From an uncultured Oscillibacter sp. (lineage in GTDB: Bacteria; Bacillota_A; Clostridia; Oscillospirales; Oscillospiraceae), in assembly GCA_948902155.1 (NCBI GenBank), contig CAQVQZ010000137.1, positions 1 through 5,802 on the forward strand: a stretch of 5,802 nucleotides of DNA, in the 5' to 3' direction. This document shows positions 5,540 to 5,802 of the stretch, piece by piece. The notes under the pieces are model-generated. The model was not told where the DNA came from and ran no database searches. It saw only the letters and a list, made by a program, of their open reading frames with translations. The stretch's first letter is position 1. The number at the start of each line of letters is the position of its first letter. A program made the translations under genes and the position numbers.

Positions 5540-5737
5540 ATGACCGGCTGGTCCTTGTTCTTCGTCCTCGTGGGCACGGCATTTCTCACCGCCCAGCTCT
5601 TCCGCCTGATCGACCTGATTGAGCAGCCCCGCCGCCGGCGCCGGGCGGCGGCCTGCCGGAGAAGCCTTCCCCCGGCCTGGAACGTCCGGCTGTGGGCCGC
5701 TCTGCACGAGATGCAATGGACGTCCTGGAAAAGCTGA
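5540..5737 (+). CDS. Small single-span membrane protein, first gene of a LexA-controlled operon
   Basis: The product is predicted at 65 residues. I do not recognise its family. One hydrophobic helix covers about 4-25 (WSLFFVLVGTAFLTAQLFRL). A short acidic turn (DLIEQP, 25-30) follows, then RRRRR (31-35) and a basic, Trp-containing tail. The positive charges after the helix predict an outside N-terminus and a cytoplasmic tail. The start at 5540 has GGGAGG (5526-5531) 8 nt upstream and is the first Met after the promoter. The frame overlaps the start of the radical-SAM gene by 22 bp, suggesting translational coupling. It could be a small SOS-induced membrane effector, by loose analogy with short division inhibitors such as SidA or YneA, but there is no sequence evidence of homology. 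A non-coding leader remains possible. Confidence 0.55.
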   Translation: MTGWSLFFVLVGTAFLTAQLFRLIDLIEQPRRRRRAAACRRSLPPAWNVRLWAALHEMQWTSWKS

Positions 5738-5802
5738 CCATCCTCACCGACGCGGCGAAGTATGACGCCGCCTGCACCTCCAGCGGCGGCAGCCGTACGG
5801 CA
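5716..5802 (+). CDS. Putative DNA modification/repair radical-SAM protein, N-terminal 29 codons (runs off the right edge)
   Basis: The visible residues MDVLEKLTILTDAAKYDAAC and then TSSGGSRTA match the distinctive N-terminus of the radical-SAM family usually encoded next to a uracil-DNA-glycosylase-like partner (rSAM_link_UDG type). In that family the form is LxKLxILADAAKYDxSCSSSG. The CxxxCxxC cluster motif would lie beyond the window. The start at 5716 has only a weak upstream purine stretch (ACGAG, 5706-5710) and lies inside the end of the preceding 65-codon gene, so its translation is probably coupled. The SOS-type promoter upstream agrees with a DNA-repair role. The identification rests on a short stretch but the motif is characteristic. 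The substrate and chemistry of this family are not settled. Confidence 0.8.
   Translation, partial: MDVLEKLTILTDAAKYDAACTSSGGSRTA

Overview
The window is GC-rich bacterial DNA with compact genes, strong purine-rich ribosome binding sites, sigma-A type promoters and a Firmicutes-style LexA operator (GAAC-N4-GTTC). Together with two molybdenum hydroxylases, a MocA maturase and a radical-SAM protein of the kind linked to a uracil-DNA-glycosylase-like partner, this suggests a high-GC gut Clostridia member (Oscillospiraceae/Flavonifractor-like). The taxon is an inference from gene content and style, not from a search.

Left part (1-3811): a molybdenum hydroxylase locus. On the minus strand, the first 188 codons of an XdhA-type molybdenum-binding subunit run off the left edge. 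Divergent from it, on the plus strand, is mocA, which makes molybdopterin cytosine dinucleotide, the cofactor form used by this enzyme family. Converging on mocA, with a 39-bp gap that contains a perfect 11-bp GC hairpin, is a large minus-strand gene. It encodes a fused [2Fe-2S]/molybdopterin hydroxylase of the selenium-dependent xanthine dehydrogenase type. Its N-terminus looks damaged. A well-placed RBS and ATG at 3811 encode the expected first beta strand, but the frame breaks and about 15 residues appear to be missing before the open frame resumes. Its promoter (-10 TATAAT, -35 TTGCGT) is followed at about +4 by a perfect 20-bp palindrome, a likely operator.

Middle (3946-5383): thiamine pyrophosphokinase (thiN, minus) with an extended -10 promoter; a small Xre-type helix-turn-helix regulator (minus); and, divergent from it, a small DUF5684-like membrane protein (plus). 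The regulator and the membrane protein share an intergenic region with a 12-bp near-identical direct repeat around a TTGACA promoter, plus a 12-bp palindrome in the regulator's leader. This looks like an autoregulated regulator/target pair. An intrinsic terminator closes the membrane-protein gene.

Right edge (5447-5802): a consensus promoter with one exact LexA box in its spacer and a second, imperfect box over the start site. It drives a 65-residue single-span membrane protein, which overlaps by 22 bp the start of a radical-SAM protein thought to act in DNA modification or repair. This is an SOS-type operon that continues beyond the window.

No intergenic stretch exceeds about 160 bp. No tRNA, rRNA, CRISPR or mobile element was seen.
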